Part shown: piece after piece, positions 12,368-22,865 of the stretch
How the letters are laid out: each line of letters begins with the position of its first letter
How positions within the stretch are numbered: the stretch's first letter is position 1
Assembly (NCBI GenBank): GCA_903881475.1
Contig: CAIRTK010000001.1
Span: 1 to 64,000, forward strand
Reading direction: 5' to 3'
DNA: 64,000 nt
Source of the DNA: an uncultured Opitutia bacterium
Lineage (GTDB): Bacteria > Verrucomicrobiota > Verrucomicrobiia > Opitutales > Opitutaceae
The notes under the pieces: model-generated
Told to the model about the DNA's origin: nothing
Database searches by the model: none
The model's input: the letters and a program-made list of their open reading frames with translations, nothing else
Program-made: the position numbers and the translations under genes

Positions 12368-12482
12368 TTGGCCACAAAAAGGCACGAGGGTACCGGGGCT
12401 GCGAAGGAGCTTCCATCGCGCCTATAGGCGCAATGGAGATCCGATTCGGAGCCTTGGCCCATTTGGGCCTTTTTGTGGCCAA
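12368..12482. repeat. Long palindromic element A3
   Basis: TTGGCCACAAAAAGGCACGA begins it, and GGGCCTTTTTGTGGCCAA ends it. The perfect centre GCGCCTATAGGCGC is at 12418-12431. The symmetry extends outward loosely (TTCGGAATGG on the left, CACCTCCGGAG on the right), suggesting a full element nearer 135 bp. It separates the deaminase and aldehyde dehydrogenase genes. Confidence 0.9.
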
Positions 12483-12547
12483 CACCTCCGGAGTAATTTT
12501 GCCGATGGCATTCGCCACTTTGGCCCAATCCTGTCAGGTTTGAATAC

Positions 12548-14132
<1,585 letters not shown>

Positions 14133-14134
<2 letters not shown>

Positions 14135-14161
14135 GTGGAACGCGTTGCCCTCAACGCGTTT
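14133..14161. repeat. Single REP unit B3, left flank of the RAYT gene
   Basis: AGGTGG is followed by the perfect hairpin AACGCGTTG-CCCT-CAACGCGTT (14139-14160). It overlaps the last bases of the upstream stop codon and lies about 50 bp before the RAYT gene. Confidence 0.85.
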
Positions 14162-14211
14162 GAAGCGTGGCAAACTAGCCGTTCCGACTGCACCACAAAG
14201 CACCGAGCTGG

Positions 14212-14634
14212 GTGAAAGACGGATCGATCTTTCACATCCGCATTCGGACTGATCTCCGTCAGAAAGCCTTACTGACGACGCCAGCGCTGGCGACTGATCT
14301 GTTGAAATCCGTCCAGCTCTACCACGCCGCCGGCAAATGGTGGCGCGACCTCTTTCTGCTCATGCCGGATCACCTCCATGCCTTGCTGGCTTTTCCACGC
14401 GAACCCGGCATGGCGGCGACCATCCGCGAATGGAAACGGGGCGCGGCCCGACTTCAGCGCGTCAAATGGCAGGAGAACTTCTTCGATCACCGTCTCCGCA
14501 GCGACAAGCTCGGTGCGGAGACGTGGCACTATATCCGACGGAACCCGGTCGTGAAGGAATTATGTCCGGATGAGGATTCGTGGACCTATTGGTGGAGCGG
14601 GACGCTTGCTGCCGGCGGAGCAGATGGTGCATGA
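14212..14634 (+). CDS. REP-associated tyrosine transposase (RAYT, Y1_Tnp family)
   Basis: A single-domain Y1 HUH nuclease of 140 aa related to IS200/IS605 TnpA. The metal-binding HUH-type pair is H54-L-H56 in LLMPDHLHALLAF, and the catalytic tyrosine is Y107 in WHYIRRNPVVKEL. No accessory tnpB or IS ends are present, and the gene is flanked by REP unit B3 and REPIN B4, the normal RAYT setting. The GTG at 14212 is the only usable start. The codons before it back to a TAG at 14176 (PFRLHHKAPSW) look like family N-terminal sequence without ATG/GTG/TTG, so the 5' end may be decayed or use a rare CTG (14188). Confidence 0.88.
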   Translation: MKDGSIFHIRIRTDLRQKALLTTPALATDLLKSVQLYHAAGKWWRDLFLLMPDHLHALLAFPREPGMAATIREWKRGAARLQRVKWQENFFDHRLRSDKLGAETWHYIRRNPVVKELCPDEDSWTYWWSGTLAAGGADGA

Positions 14635-14662
14635 CAGGAAACTATTTGAGCTCTCCCGTACC

Positions 14663-14760
14663 CGGGTGGAACGTATTGCCCGCAATACGTTATTTGGCCC
14701 CGTCCACGATTAGACTCGGACGGAGCTGCTCAGCGCATTGAGGGCAATACGCTCCACCCG
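14663..14760. repeat. REPIN-like element B4, right flank of the RAYT gene
   Basis: The inverted pair starts GGGTGGAACGTATTGCCCGC and ends GGGCAATACGCTCCACCC. The core uses ATTGCCC/GGGCAAT in place of the GTTGCCC/GGGCAAC seen in B1-B3, a coordinated change in both arms. It lies between the convergent RAYT and thrS genes. Confidence 0.85.
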
Positions 14761-14767
14761 GGACTTG

Positions 14768-16684
14768 TTAGGTTTTCTTCGCCGGCAGGGCGCGGGTGGT
14801 GACCTCGGTCTTCAGCTTGGCGACATAGGCGTCGACGGTCATCACGCCCTCGTCGCCGCGGGCGCGGCTGCGGACGGAGACGCTGGCGGCCTCGGCCTCC
14901 TTCTGGCCGATCACCAGCGTGTAGGGCACCTTGTCGAGTTCGGCCCGGCGGATCTTGGCGCCGAGCTTGTCGCTGTGCTCGTCGAGCGACGCGCGCAGGC
15001 CTTCGCCCTTCAGGCGGGCGAGGACGGTGTGCGCGTACTCGTTGAGCTTGTCGCTGATGGTCACGAGCCGCACCTGCTCGGGCGCGAGCCACGCGGGGAA
15101 GTCGCCGCCGAAGTGCTCGATCAGCACGCCGCAGAAGCGCTCCATCGAGCCGAACGGCGCGCGGTGGATCATCACGGGACGGTGCGGCTGGTTGTCGGCG
15201 CCGATGTAGGACAGGTCGAAGCGCACGGGCAGGTTGTAGTCGACCTGCACGGTGCCGAGCTGCCACTCGCGGCCGATGACGTCCTTGATGACGAAATCGA
15301 TCTTCGGGCCGTAGAACGCGGCCTCGCCGGGCTCCTCGGTGAAGGGCACGCCGAGGGTCTTGGCGGCCTCGCGGCAGGCGTGCTCGGCCTTGTCCCAGTT
15401 GGCGGCGTCGCCGGTATACTTGTTGGAGTCGGGGTCGCGGAGGCCGACGCGCACGCGGTAGTCGGCCATGCCGAGCGTGGAGAGCACGATCTTCACGAGC
15501 GAAAGGCACCCTAGGACCTCCGCGGCGACCTGCTCCTCCGTGCAGAACAGGTGGGCGTCGTCCTGCGTGAAGCCACGGACGCGGGTCATGCCGTTGAGCT
15601 CGCCGGACTGTTCCCAGCGGTAGACGGTGCCGAACTCGGCGAGCCGCACGGGCAGGTCACGGTAGGAGTGCGGCTGCGAGGCGAAGATCTTGATGTGGTG
15701 TGGGCAGTTCATCGGCTTCAGCATGAAGCCGTCGAGCAGCTGGTCGTCGGGTTTCACACGATCGGGCGTGATGGTTTCCCGGCCGGTGCGCTGGTTGACC
15801 TGCGAGGCGAGGCGCGCGGAGACGGCCTCGAGGCGCGCGTACACCTCGGCGCAGGAGCAACCCTCATGGATGACCTTGGCGAGCGACTCGTTTTCGATCA
15901 CGGGCGAGAACTGCGATTCCTTGTAGTAGGGAAAATGGCCGGAGGTCTTGTACAGCTCGAGCTTGCCGATGTGCGGTGTGAAGACCTGCGAGTAGCCCTG
16001 CTTGCGCAGCTCGCCGCCGATGAAGTCCTGCAGCTCCTGGCGGATGATTGAGCCGTTGGGCGTCCAGAGGATGAGGCCCTGGCCGACGTCCTCGTCGATG
16101 ACGAAGAGCTTGAGGTCCTTGCCGAGCTTGCGGTGGTCGCGGAGCTTCGCCTGCTCCTGCTGCTCCAGGTAGGCGGCGAGCTCGTCCTTGGTCGGGAAGG
16201 CGGTGCCGTAGATGCGCTGGAGCTGCTTGTTCTTCTCGTCGCCGCGGTGATACGCGCCGGCGATGGAGAGGAGCTTGAACGCCTTCAGCTTCGACGAGTA
16301 GCGCACGTGCGTGCCGGCGCAGAGGTCCATGAACTCGCCGTTTTGGTAGAACGAGATCTTCTCGCCCTCGGGGATGTCGGCCAGGCGGCCAAGCTTGTAG
16401 CGCTCCTGGCCGCGGGACTTGATGATCTCGACCGCCTCCTCGCGGGAAACCTCCTTGCGCAGGAACGGCTGGTTCTCGTCGGCGACCTTCTTCATCTCGG
16501 CCTCGATTTTGACGAGATCCTCGGCGGTGAATTTGTGGTCGAGGTCGATGTCGTAGTAGAAGCCGGTCTCCGTCGGCGGACCGATGTCGAGCTTGGCGTC
16601 CGGCCAGAGGCGGAGGATCGCGGTCGCGAGGATGTGCGACGCGGAGTGGCGGAGTTCTTCGAGCGGGGACATGGGCGAGGACAT
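14768..16684 (-). CDS. thrS: Threonyl-tRNA synthetase lacking the N-terminal TGS domain
   Basis: A class II synthetase, 638 aa. The editing (N2) domain starts almost at the N-terminus, with its zinc/editing residues H13-x3-H17 (LRHSASH) and later DLCAGTH. The catalytic core follows (LKPMNCPHHIKIF, YRWEQSGELNGMTRVRGFTQDDAH), then the anticodon-binding domain (PEQVRLVTISDKLNEYA). In typical bacterial enzymes the HxxxH lies near residue 73 after a TGS domain; that domain is absent. About 50 residues containing CSC (around 15730-15890) sit between the SGHFPYYKESQF segment and LKPMNCP, where E. coli ThrRS has a short link. Its leader is pyrimidine-rich (TTTCTTCTC-ATG). Confidence 0.96.
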   Translation of the reverse strand: MSSPMSPLEELRHSASHILATAILRLWPDAKLDIGPPTETGFYYDIDLDHKFTAEDLVKIEAEMKKVADENQPFLRKEVSREEAVEIIKSRGQERYKLGRLADIPEGEKISFYQNGEFMDLCAGTHVRYSSKLKAFKLLSIAGAYHRGDEKNKQLQRIYGTAFPTKDELAAYLEQQEQAKLRDHRKLGKDLKLFVIDEDVGQGLILWTPNGSIIRQELQDFIGGELRKQGYSQVFTPHIGKLELYKTSGHFPYYKESQFSPVIENESLAKVIHEGCSCAEVYARLEAVSARLASQVNQRTGRETITPDRVKPDDQLLDGFMLKPMNCPHHIKIFASQPHSYRDLPVRLAEFGTVYRWEQSGELNGMTRVRGFTQDDAHLFCTEEQVAAEVLGCLSLVKIVLSTLGMADYRVRVGLRDPDSNKYTGDAANWDKAEHACREAAKTLGVPFTEEPGEAAFYGPKIDFVIKDVIGREWQLGTVQVDYNLPVRFDLSYIGADNQPHRPVMIHRAPFGSMERFCGVLIEHFGGDFPAWLAPEQVRLVTISDKLNEYAHTVLARLKGEGLRASLDEHSDKLGAKIRRAELDKVPYTLVIGQKEAEAASVSVRSRARGDEGVMTVDAYVAKLKTEVTTRALPAKKT

Positions 16685-16716
16685 GAGAAGAAAGAGAGAG
16701 ACGGATCAGATTAATG

Positions 16717-16790
16717 GCAAAGACGCGAAGGCGCTAAGGTCGGATGGAAGATGGGTTATGGGTTCGAACTTGGCGCCTTCGCGTCTTCGC
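16717..16790. repeat. F-type inverted repeat F1
   Basis: GCAAAGACGCGAAGGCGC (16717-16734) is inverted at 16773-16790 with one mismatch. The spacer includes GTCGGATGGAAGATG. It matches F2 (25263-25361) in arms and in the CGGATGGAAGA spacer. It lies between the end of cysS and the start of thrS. Confidence 0.75.
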
Positions 16791-16803
16791 GATTCAAAAA
16801 CGA

Positions 16804-18294
<1,491 letters not shown>

Positions 18295-18502
18295 GAAAAG
18301 GGAAGGAGGAAGGGTGGAACGCTGAAGTAAATTCCGCCGCGGCGGAATGCTGTTTTTGCGGGCGGCGCGACCGGGCGCCGGCGGTTGTCGGACTCAACAA
18401 CCGCAACGCGTCGTTCGCGTCGTGGTGGTACGGCGCGAGGCGGTGCAAAAACGTGTGGCGAACCGGGGCATGGCGTGCTCTAGTCCGCCGAAGAACGCGA
18501 AT

Positions 18503-19516
18503 ATGCCCGACAACTTCAAGCTCGATCTCATCCACCGTCCCCGCCGGCTGCGCCGCACGGCCAGCCTGCGCGCCCTCACCGAGGAAACGGTGCTGCACGC
18601 GGCCGATTTCATCGCGCCGCTCTTCGTGGTGGACGGCAAAAGCCGGCCCGAGGAGATCAAATCCATGTCCGGCGTCTTCCGCCTGGGCATCGGCGACCTC
18701 GTCAAGGAGTGCTGCGCGCTGCATCGGCTGGGCGTCCGGGCCGTGGCGCTATTCCCGAAGCTCGATCCAAAGCTCAAGGACCACGAGGGCACGCAGGCCC
18801 TGAACGAGGAGTCCCTGATCCTGCGCGCGGTGCGCGCGGTGAAGCAGGCCGTGCCGGAGCTGGCGATCCTCACCGATGTGGCGCTCGACCCGTACACGAC
18901 CCACGGGCACGATGGCGTGCTCACGGCCGAGATGGACGACGTCGAGAACGACCGGACGGTGGGCATCCTGACTCGGATGGCGGTGATGCAGGCCCGCGCG
19001 GGCGTGGACCTGGTGGCGCCGTCGGACATGATGGACGGGCGCGTGGGGGCGATCCGGCGGGCGCTGGACGCGGCGGGTTTTTCCGGCACGGGCATCATGG
19101 CCTACTCGGCCAAGTTCAACTCGGGTTACTACGGCCCGTTCCGCGACGCGGTCGGCAGCGCCCAGGCGGCGGGCACGCGCCTGCTGAGCAAGGCCACCTA
19201 CCAGCTCAACCCGGCGAACCGCCGCGAGGCCATCGCCGAGGCGCTCCTCGACGAGTCCGAAGGGGCCGATATCCTCATGGTGAAGCCCGCCGGGCTTTAC
19301 CTCGATATCATCCGGGACATCCGCGAGGTGACCCGGAAGCCGGTCGCGGCGTACCAGATTTCCGGCGAGTACGCGCAGATCCACGCCGCGGCGAAACTCG
19401 GCTGGCTCGACCTGGCCCGCTGCCGGCACGAATCGCTGATCGCGATCAAACGCGCGGGCGCGGACATGATCCTGACGTATTTCGCGAAGGAGATGGCGGC
19501 AGAGTTGGGCCGCTGA
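18503..19516 (+). CDS. hemB: Delta-aminolevulinic acid dehydratase (porphobilinogen synthase), Mg type
   Basis: It condenses two 5-aminolevulinate molecules to porphobilinogen in tetrapyrrole synthesis. The 337-aa protein has both Schiff-base lysines (AYSAKFNSGYYGPFRDA and LMVKPAGLYLD). The metal-site loop is DVALDPYTTHGHDGVL with Asp in place of the zinc-binding cysteines, placing it in the Mg-dependent branch. The ATG at 18503 fits the family N-terminus (MPDNFKLDLIHRPRRLR); the upstream frame to 18347 is not family-like. It converges with the next gene across element A4. Confidence 0.97.
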   Translation: MPDNFKLDLIHRPRRLRRTASLRALTEETVLHAADFIAPLFVVDGKSRPEEIKSMSGVFRLGIGDLVKECCALHRLGVRAVALFPKLDPKLKDHEGTQALNEESLILRAVRAVKQAVPELAILTDVALDPYTTHGHDGVLTAEMDDVENDRTVGILTRMAVMQARAGVDLVAPSDMMDGRVGAIRRALDAAGFSGTGIMAYSAKFNSGYYGPFRDAVGSAQAAGTRLLSKATYQLNPANRREAIAEALLDESEGADILMVKPAGLYLDIIRDIREVTRKPVAAYQISGEYAQIHAAAKLGWLDLARCRHESLIAIKRAGADMILTYFAKEMAAELGR

Positions 19517-19519
19517 TCT

Positions 19520-19634
19520 TTGGCCACAAAAAGGCACAAAGGTGCCGGGGCTGCGAAGGAATCACCCTAGCGCCGATAGGCGCGCGGGGGATTAGAGACG
19601 AAGCTTCGGAAATTTTGCGCCTCTTGGTGGCGAA
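19520..19634. repeat. Long palindromic element A4
   Basis: It starts TTGGCCACAAAAAGGCACAA, carries a decayed centre (AGCGCCGATAGGCGCG) and ends TGCGCCTCTTGGTGGCGAA. It sits between convergent genes directly after the hemB stop. It is more diverged on its right arm than the other copies. Confidence 0.85.
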
Positions 19635-19689
19635 AAATCCGAAAGCCTCGCGGTTGTGGGCTGAATTCTGATGGCTGACCGCCGGAACG

Positions 19690-20286
19690 TTAAAACGGCG
19701 AGCGCGGCACCTGGACGGAATCGCCCGGCATCAGGTGGATGTCCTGCGCGGGATTTTTCTGCGCAAGGATGATGTTCACGTCGTAGGCCTTCTGCTCGCG
19801 CGTCAGGTTCACCTTCGTCTCCTTGGCGTAGAGGGTGAAGCCGCCGGCGGCCTGGATCGCCTTGCTCGCGGTGAGGTCGGGCGTCCACACGATGCGGCCG
19901 GGGCGGGCGACTTCGCCGCCGACATAGACATAGCGCTCGGTGACGCTCACGGAGACGTCGACGGTGCGGTAGATTTTTTTGGCGACGTAGGTTTCGCGGA
20001 TGCGCTGCGCCAGCTCCCCCGGGGTCGTGCCCGCGGTGCTCATGATGCCGATGTAGGGCAGGGTGATGGTGCCGCGGTCATCGATCTGCACCGGATTGAT
20101 GCTGGGATCGGGCACGCCCTGCAGGGCGACCGTCAGGCTGTCACCGGGCCGCAGCTGGGCCGAGGCCGTGGCGGCGGCGGGAACCTGCGGGTTGGCGTCG
20201 GAGACGCCGTCGGTCTCGCAGCCTGAAAAAAACACCGGGAGGGCGGCGGCCAGACAGAACAGCAGGGGACGGCGGGGAGAAACCAT
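19690..20286 (-). CDS. Polysaccharide export (Wza/SLBB-type) lipoprotein
   Basis: 198 aa. The N-terminus LLFCLAAALPVFFSGCETDG is a lipoprotein signal with the lipobox SGC. A poly_export domain follows (LRPGDSLTVALQGVPDPSINPVQIDDRGTITLPYIGIM), then one SLBB-like unit (YVYVGGEVARPGRIVWTPDLTASKAIQAAGGF). It is much shorter than Wza (about 380 aa), so it carries only the base module, as in the short proteins of Verrucomicrobia and Bacteroidetes export systems. No other capsule genes are nearby. The ATG at 20286 follows a pyrimidine tract. Confidence 0.88.
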   Translation of the reverse strand: MVSPRRPLLFCLAAALPVFFSGCETDGVSDANPQVPAAATASAQLRPGDSLTVALQGVPDPSINPVQIDDRGTITLPYIGIMSTAGTTPGELAQRIRETYVAKKIYRTVDVSVSVTERYVYVGGEVARPGRIVWTPDLTASKAIQAAGGFTLYAKETKVNLTREQKAYDVNIILAQKNPAQDIHLMPGDSVQVPRSPF

Positions 20287-20326
20287 GAAGCGGGAGGAAT
20301 GGGCCCGGCCGCCGGAAAACGCAACG

Positions 20327-21106
20327 TTACTGTTTGCCGCGGGAGCGGGCCCGGGGCTTCTCGTCCTCGTCGTCATTCTTGGCCGGCTTCTCGTCGTCAT
20401 CCTCGTCCTCGTCGTCCTTGTCCTTCTTTTCCTCGTCCTCGTCCTTGTCCTCGTCGTCCTCATCCCACTTGAGGGAATCATCGTTCTTGAGCTTCTCCTC
20501 CTCGGCCTCGTCGAGCTCGGGCAGGTCGTCGTCCTCCTCGGTGCTCTTGACGGGCTTCTCGTCATCGGACTCGTAGCCGGCGGGCATGAAGTCGAGGATG
20601 GCGGTGATCTCCTCGAAGGAGTGGACGGCCTTGCCCTCGATGAAATGGCTGTTCTGGGCCTCGCGCAGCTCGTCCTCGACCTCGTCCACGGTGAGCTTGG
20701 ATTCGAACTCGAAGAGGTCGTTGAGCATCTTGACGCGGCAGCGCGTGAGGAGGTCGAGCAGGTCGGCGTACGGGCCGTTTTCCTCGTCGAGGATGTCGGG
20801 CAGCACGAAAAGTTTTTCCTCGGACTCGAAGAGCGACTCCTTGGTGCGCTTGAGCCGGACCTTGCCGCCGCCGAGATCCTTCTCGATGCGGAAGGGGATG
20901 AAGGCCCGCTCCATCACATCCTGGTCGAAGCCGTAGTCGCGCAGCGGATCCACGAGCTCGATGAGGTGGTCGCGCTGGCGGGGGTCGATGATGCTGAGGC
21001 CGTCAACATCCCAGCGCACGGGATCGCTGGTTTCACTGACCCACCAATTGTGATCTTCGCCGAGACGAACAACGCACCAATCGAGAGTAGAAGTAGCTTT
21101 GGCCAT
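20327..21106 (-). CDS. Hypothetical protein with very acidic C-terminal tail
   Basis: 259 aa, no signal peptide, family not recognised. Residues 1 to about 175 look globular (MAKATSTLDWCVVRLGEDHNWWVSETSDPVRWD..., helical FEFESKLTVDEVEDELREAQ). From about residue 178 the chain becomes a low-complexity Asp/Glu/Lys tail that ends in a basic RARSRGKQ. On the DNA the tail is a run of GTC/CTC/TCG trinucleotides on the plus strand (20350-20560), which creates long spurious Ser/Leu/Val-rich frames. The gene is 40 bp upstream of the export lipoprotein in the same direction. A scaffolding or nucleic-acid-mimicking role is conceivable but unsupported. Confidence 0.8.
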   Translation of the reverse strand: MAKATSTLDWCVVRLGEDHNWWVSETSDPVRWDVDGLSIIDPRQRDHLIELVDPLRDYGFDQDVMERAFIPFRIEKDLGGGKVRLKRTKESLFESEEKLFVLPDILDEENGPYADLLDLLTRCRVKMLNDLFEFESKLTVDEVEDELREAQNSHFIEGKAVHSFEEITAILDFMPAGYESDDEKPVKSTEEDDDLPELDEAEEEKLKNDDSLKWDEDDEDKDEDEEKKDKDDEDEDDDEKPAKNDDEDEKPRARSRGKQ

Positions 21107-21290
21107 AGAAGAGGAGACGGGGAAGATTTTTGGCGCAGCGTGCGAGGGGGCACCTAAAAAACAAGCACAAAAAAGCCGCTGGGTTACGAGGAGGAAAAAG
21201 GAGAGGCCCAGCTGCAAAAATCCTTTGCTTTCGGGTGTTTAGCCTTGCGGGCCTTGCCTTTTGGCCGGGCGATTTTCACAGTTGCGGGCC

Positions 21291-22355
21291 ATGGGTCTGT
21301 TTTACGAGAAGCTTGTCCGTCCCGCGCTGTTCCAGCTCGACTCCGAGCACGCGCACGAACTGGGCGTGGATGCGATGGCGCTGCTGGCCGCCCTGCCGCC
21401 GCTCTGCCGGCTGCTGGAGGCTTGGAACCGGCTGCCCAAGGCGGGGGCGCGCCCGGTCGAGGCGTTCGGGCTGAAATTCCCCAATGCCGTCGGCCTGGCG
21501 GCGGGCTTTGACAAGAATGCCCGCGCGTGGCCCGCCGCCGCGGCGCTGGGCTTCGGCCACGTGGAGATCGGCACCGTCACGGCGCTCCGCCAGCCCGGCA
21601 ACGACCGGCCGCGGATGTTCCGCTACCCGAAGGAGGAGGCGGTCATCAACCGGATGGGCTTCAACAACCAGGGCGCCGAGGCGGTGGCCGCGCGGCTGGC
21701 CCGCCGGCCCGGTCCCGGCCACCGGCGCGTTCCGCTGGGCATCAACCTCGGCAAGTCCAAGGTCGCCTCGCTGGACCAGGCGGTCGCGGACTACCTCGCG
21801 AGCTTCCACCTCCTCGCCGGGCATGCCGACTACCTCGTGCTCAACGTCAGCAGCCCCAACACCCCCGGACTGCGGCAGCTGCAGGACGGCGACCGCCTGC
21901 GCGAGCTGCTCGGCGCGATCACGGCCGCAAACCGCGACCGGGCCGCGCAGCCGGGTCAGGTGCGCAAGCCGCTGCTGCTGAAAATCGCGCCCGACCTGAA
22001 CTTTCCGCAGATCGACGCGGTGCTGGCCGCGATCACCGAGTACGGCCTCGATGGCATCATTGCCACGAACACGACGCTGGAGCGGCCCGGCGCGCTGGCC
22101 GCGGTCAGCGAAGCCGGCGGGTTGAGCGGGGCGCCGCTGCGCCGGCGGTCGACCGAGATCATCAATTACATCGCGCGCGCCACCCACGGCCGGCTGCCGA
22201 TCATCGGCGTCGGCGGCATCATGGATCCCGCGGCGGCCGGCGAGAAATTCGATGCCGGTGCCACGCTGGTGCAGATCTACACGGGCCTCGTCTATCGCGG
22301 GCCGTTTTTCGTCGGCGAACTCGCCCGCGCGCTCGCCGACCGGCAGCGGACGTAG
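21291..22355 (+). CDS. pyrD: Dihydroorotate dehydrogenase (quinone), class 2
   Basis: A membrane-associated flavoprotein that oxidises dihydroorotate to orotate with quinone. The 354-aa protein has the class 2 N-terminal helical extension (LFYEKLVRPALFQLDSEHAHELG), the FMN region VGLAAGFDKNA, INRMGFNNQGA, the catalytic-serine region LNVSSPNTPGLRQLQ, TNTTLERPGAL, and IIGVGGIMDPAAAGEKFDAGATLVQIYTG. It stands apart from the pyrRBC operon at 28-31 kb. A GC-rich hairpin follows the stop directly. Confidence 0.97.
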   Translation: MGLFYEKLVRPALFQLDSEHAHELGVDAMALLAALPPLCRLLEAWNRLPKAGARPVEAFGLKFPNAVGLAAGFDKNARAWPAAAALGFGHVEIGTVTALRQPGNDRPRMFRYPKEEAVINRMGFNNQGAEAVAARLARRPGPGHRRVPLGINLGKSKVASLDQAVADYLASFHLLAGHADYLVLNVSSPNTPGLRQLQDGDRLRELLGAITAANRDRAAQPGQVRKPLLLKIAPDLNFPQIDAVLAAITEYGLDGIIATNTTLERPGALAAVSEAGGLSGAPLRRRSTEIINYIARATHGRLPIIGVGGIMDPAAAGEKFDAGATLVQIYTGLVYRGPFFVGELARALADRQRT

Positions 22356-22375
22356 GTTGCGCGCTTGCGCGCAAC
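22356..22375 (+). repeat. GC-rich hairpin directly after pyrD
   Basis: GTTGCGCGC-TT-GCGCGCAAC is a perfect 9-bp stem that begins on the base after the pyrD stop. No T-run follows, so it is not a standard intrinsic terminator. It may protect the transcript 3' end. The rest of the gap to the tRNA holds nothing else I recognise. Confidence 0.6.
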
Positions 22376-22596
22376 GGAGATCGCAGTTCGAAGATCGGTG
22401 GAAGAAGCAGGCCGGCGGCGGCTTTTTCGGAACCGTCTGCGAGGTTGCTGTGCAGTCCATGGATCGGCCTCGCACCGTGAACCTGCGCTCGCTACGGCTG
22501 GTAATCGAACTCCGATCTCCTGAATTCACCTCTCCGATTCAGGGCTTTACAAGGATCGGGCGATTCCTCTTAGTCCGCGTTCCCCTGTTTTTCAGT

Positions 22597-22681
22597 GCCC
22601 GGGTGGTGGAATTGGTAGACACACACGTTTGAGGGGCGTGTGCCGTAAGGCGTGCAGGTTCGAGTCCTGTCCCGGGCACCA
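22597..22681 (+). tRNA. tRNA-Leu (anticodon GAG)
   Basis: The acceptor stem GCCCGGG/CCCGGGC, the D-arm GTGGAATTGGTAGACAC, the anticodon stem-loop CACGT-TTGAGGG-style arm with GAG at the anticodon, a long class II variable arm (TGCCGTAAGGCGT) and the T-arm GCAGGTTCGAGTCCTGTC are all present. The discriminator is A and CCA is encoded. GAG reads CUC/CUU leucine codons. The 184-bp stretch from here to the next gene contains nothing else I can identify. Confidence 0.96.
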
Positions 22682-22865
22682 ATTTTTGCCGCCACGCAGC
22701 GGCCGGAAGACAGCCGCGCAAAAGTTCCCCCCGCCGCGCGAATTCGCCGCCGGGAAATCGCTTGCCTCACCCCGGGGCGCGTGAACACTCCGCACCGACT
22801 ACACCGGCGCCCAGCGCGCATTCAGCAAACCACCGCGGGTCCGCACCCGCTTTGCCTCAGACTAC

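Noticed and set aside
14212-14634. Complete IS200/IS605 insertion sequence
   Set aside because: There is no tnpB and no subterminal IS hairpins; REP flanks and the single Y1 domain fit a domesticated RAYT better.
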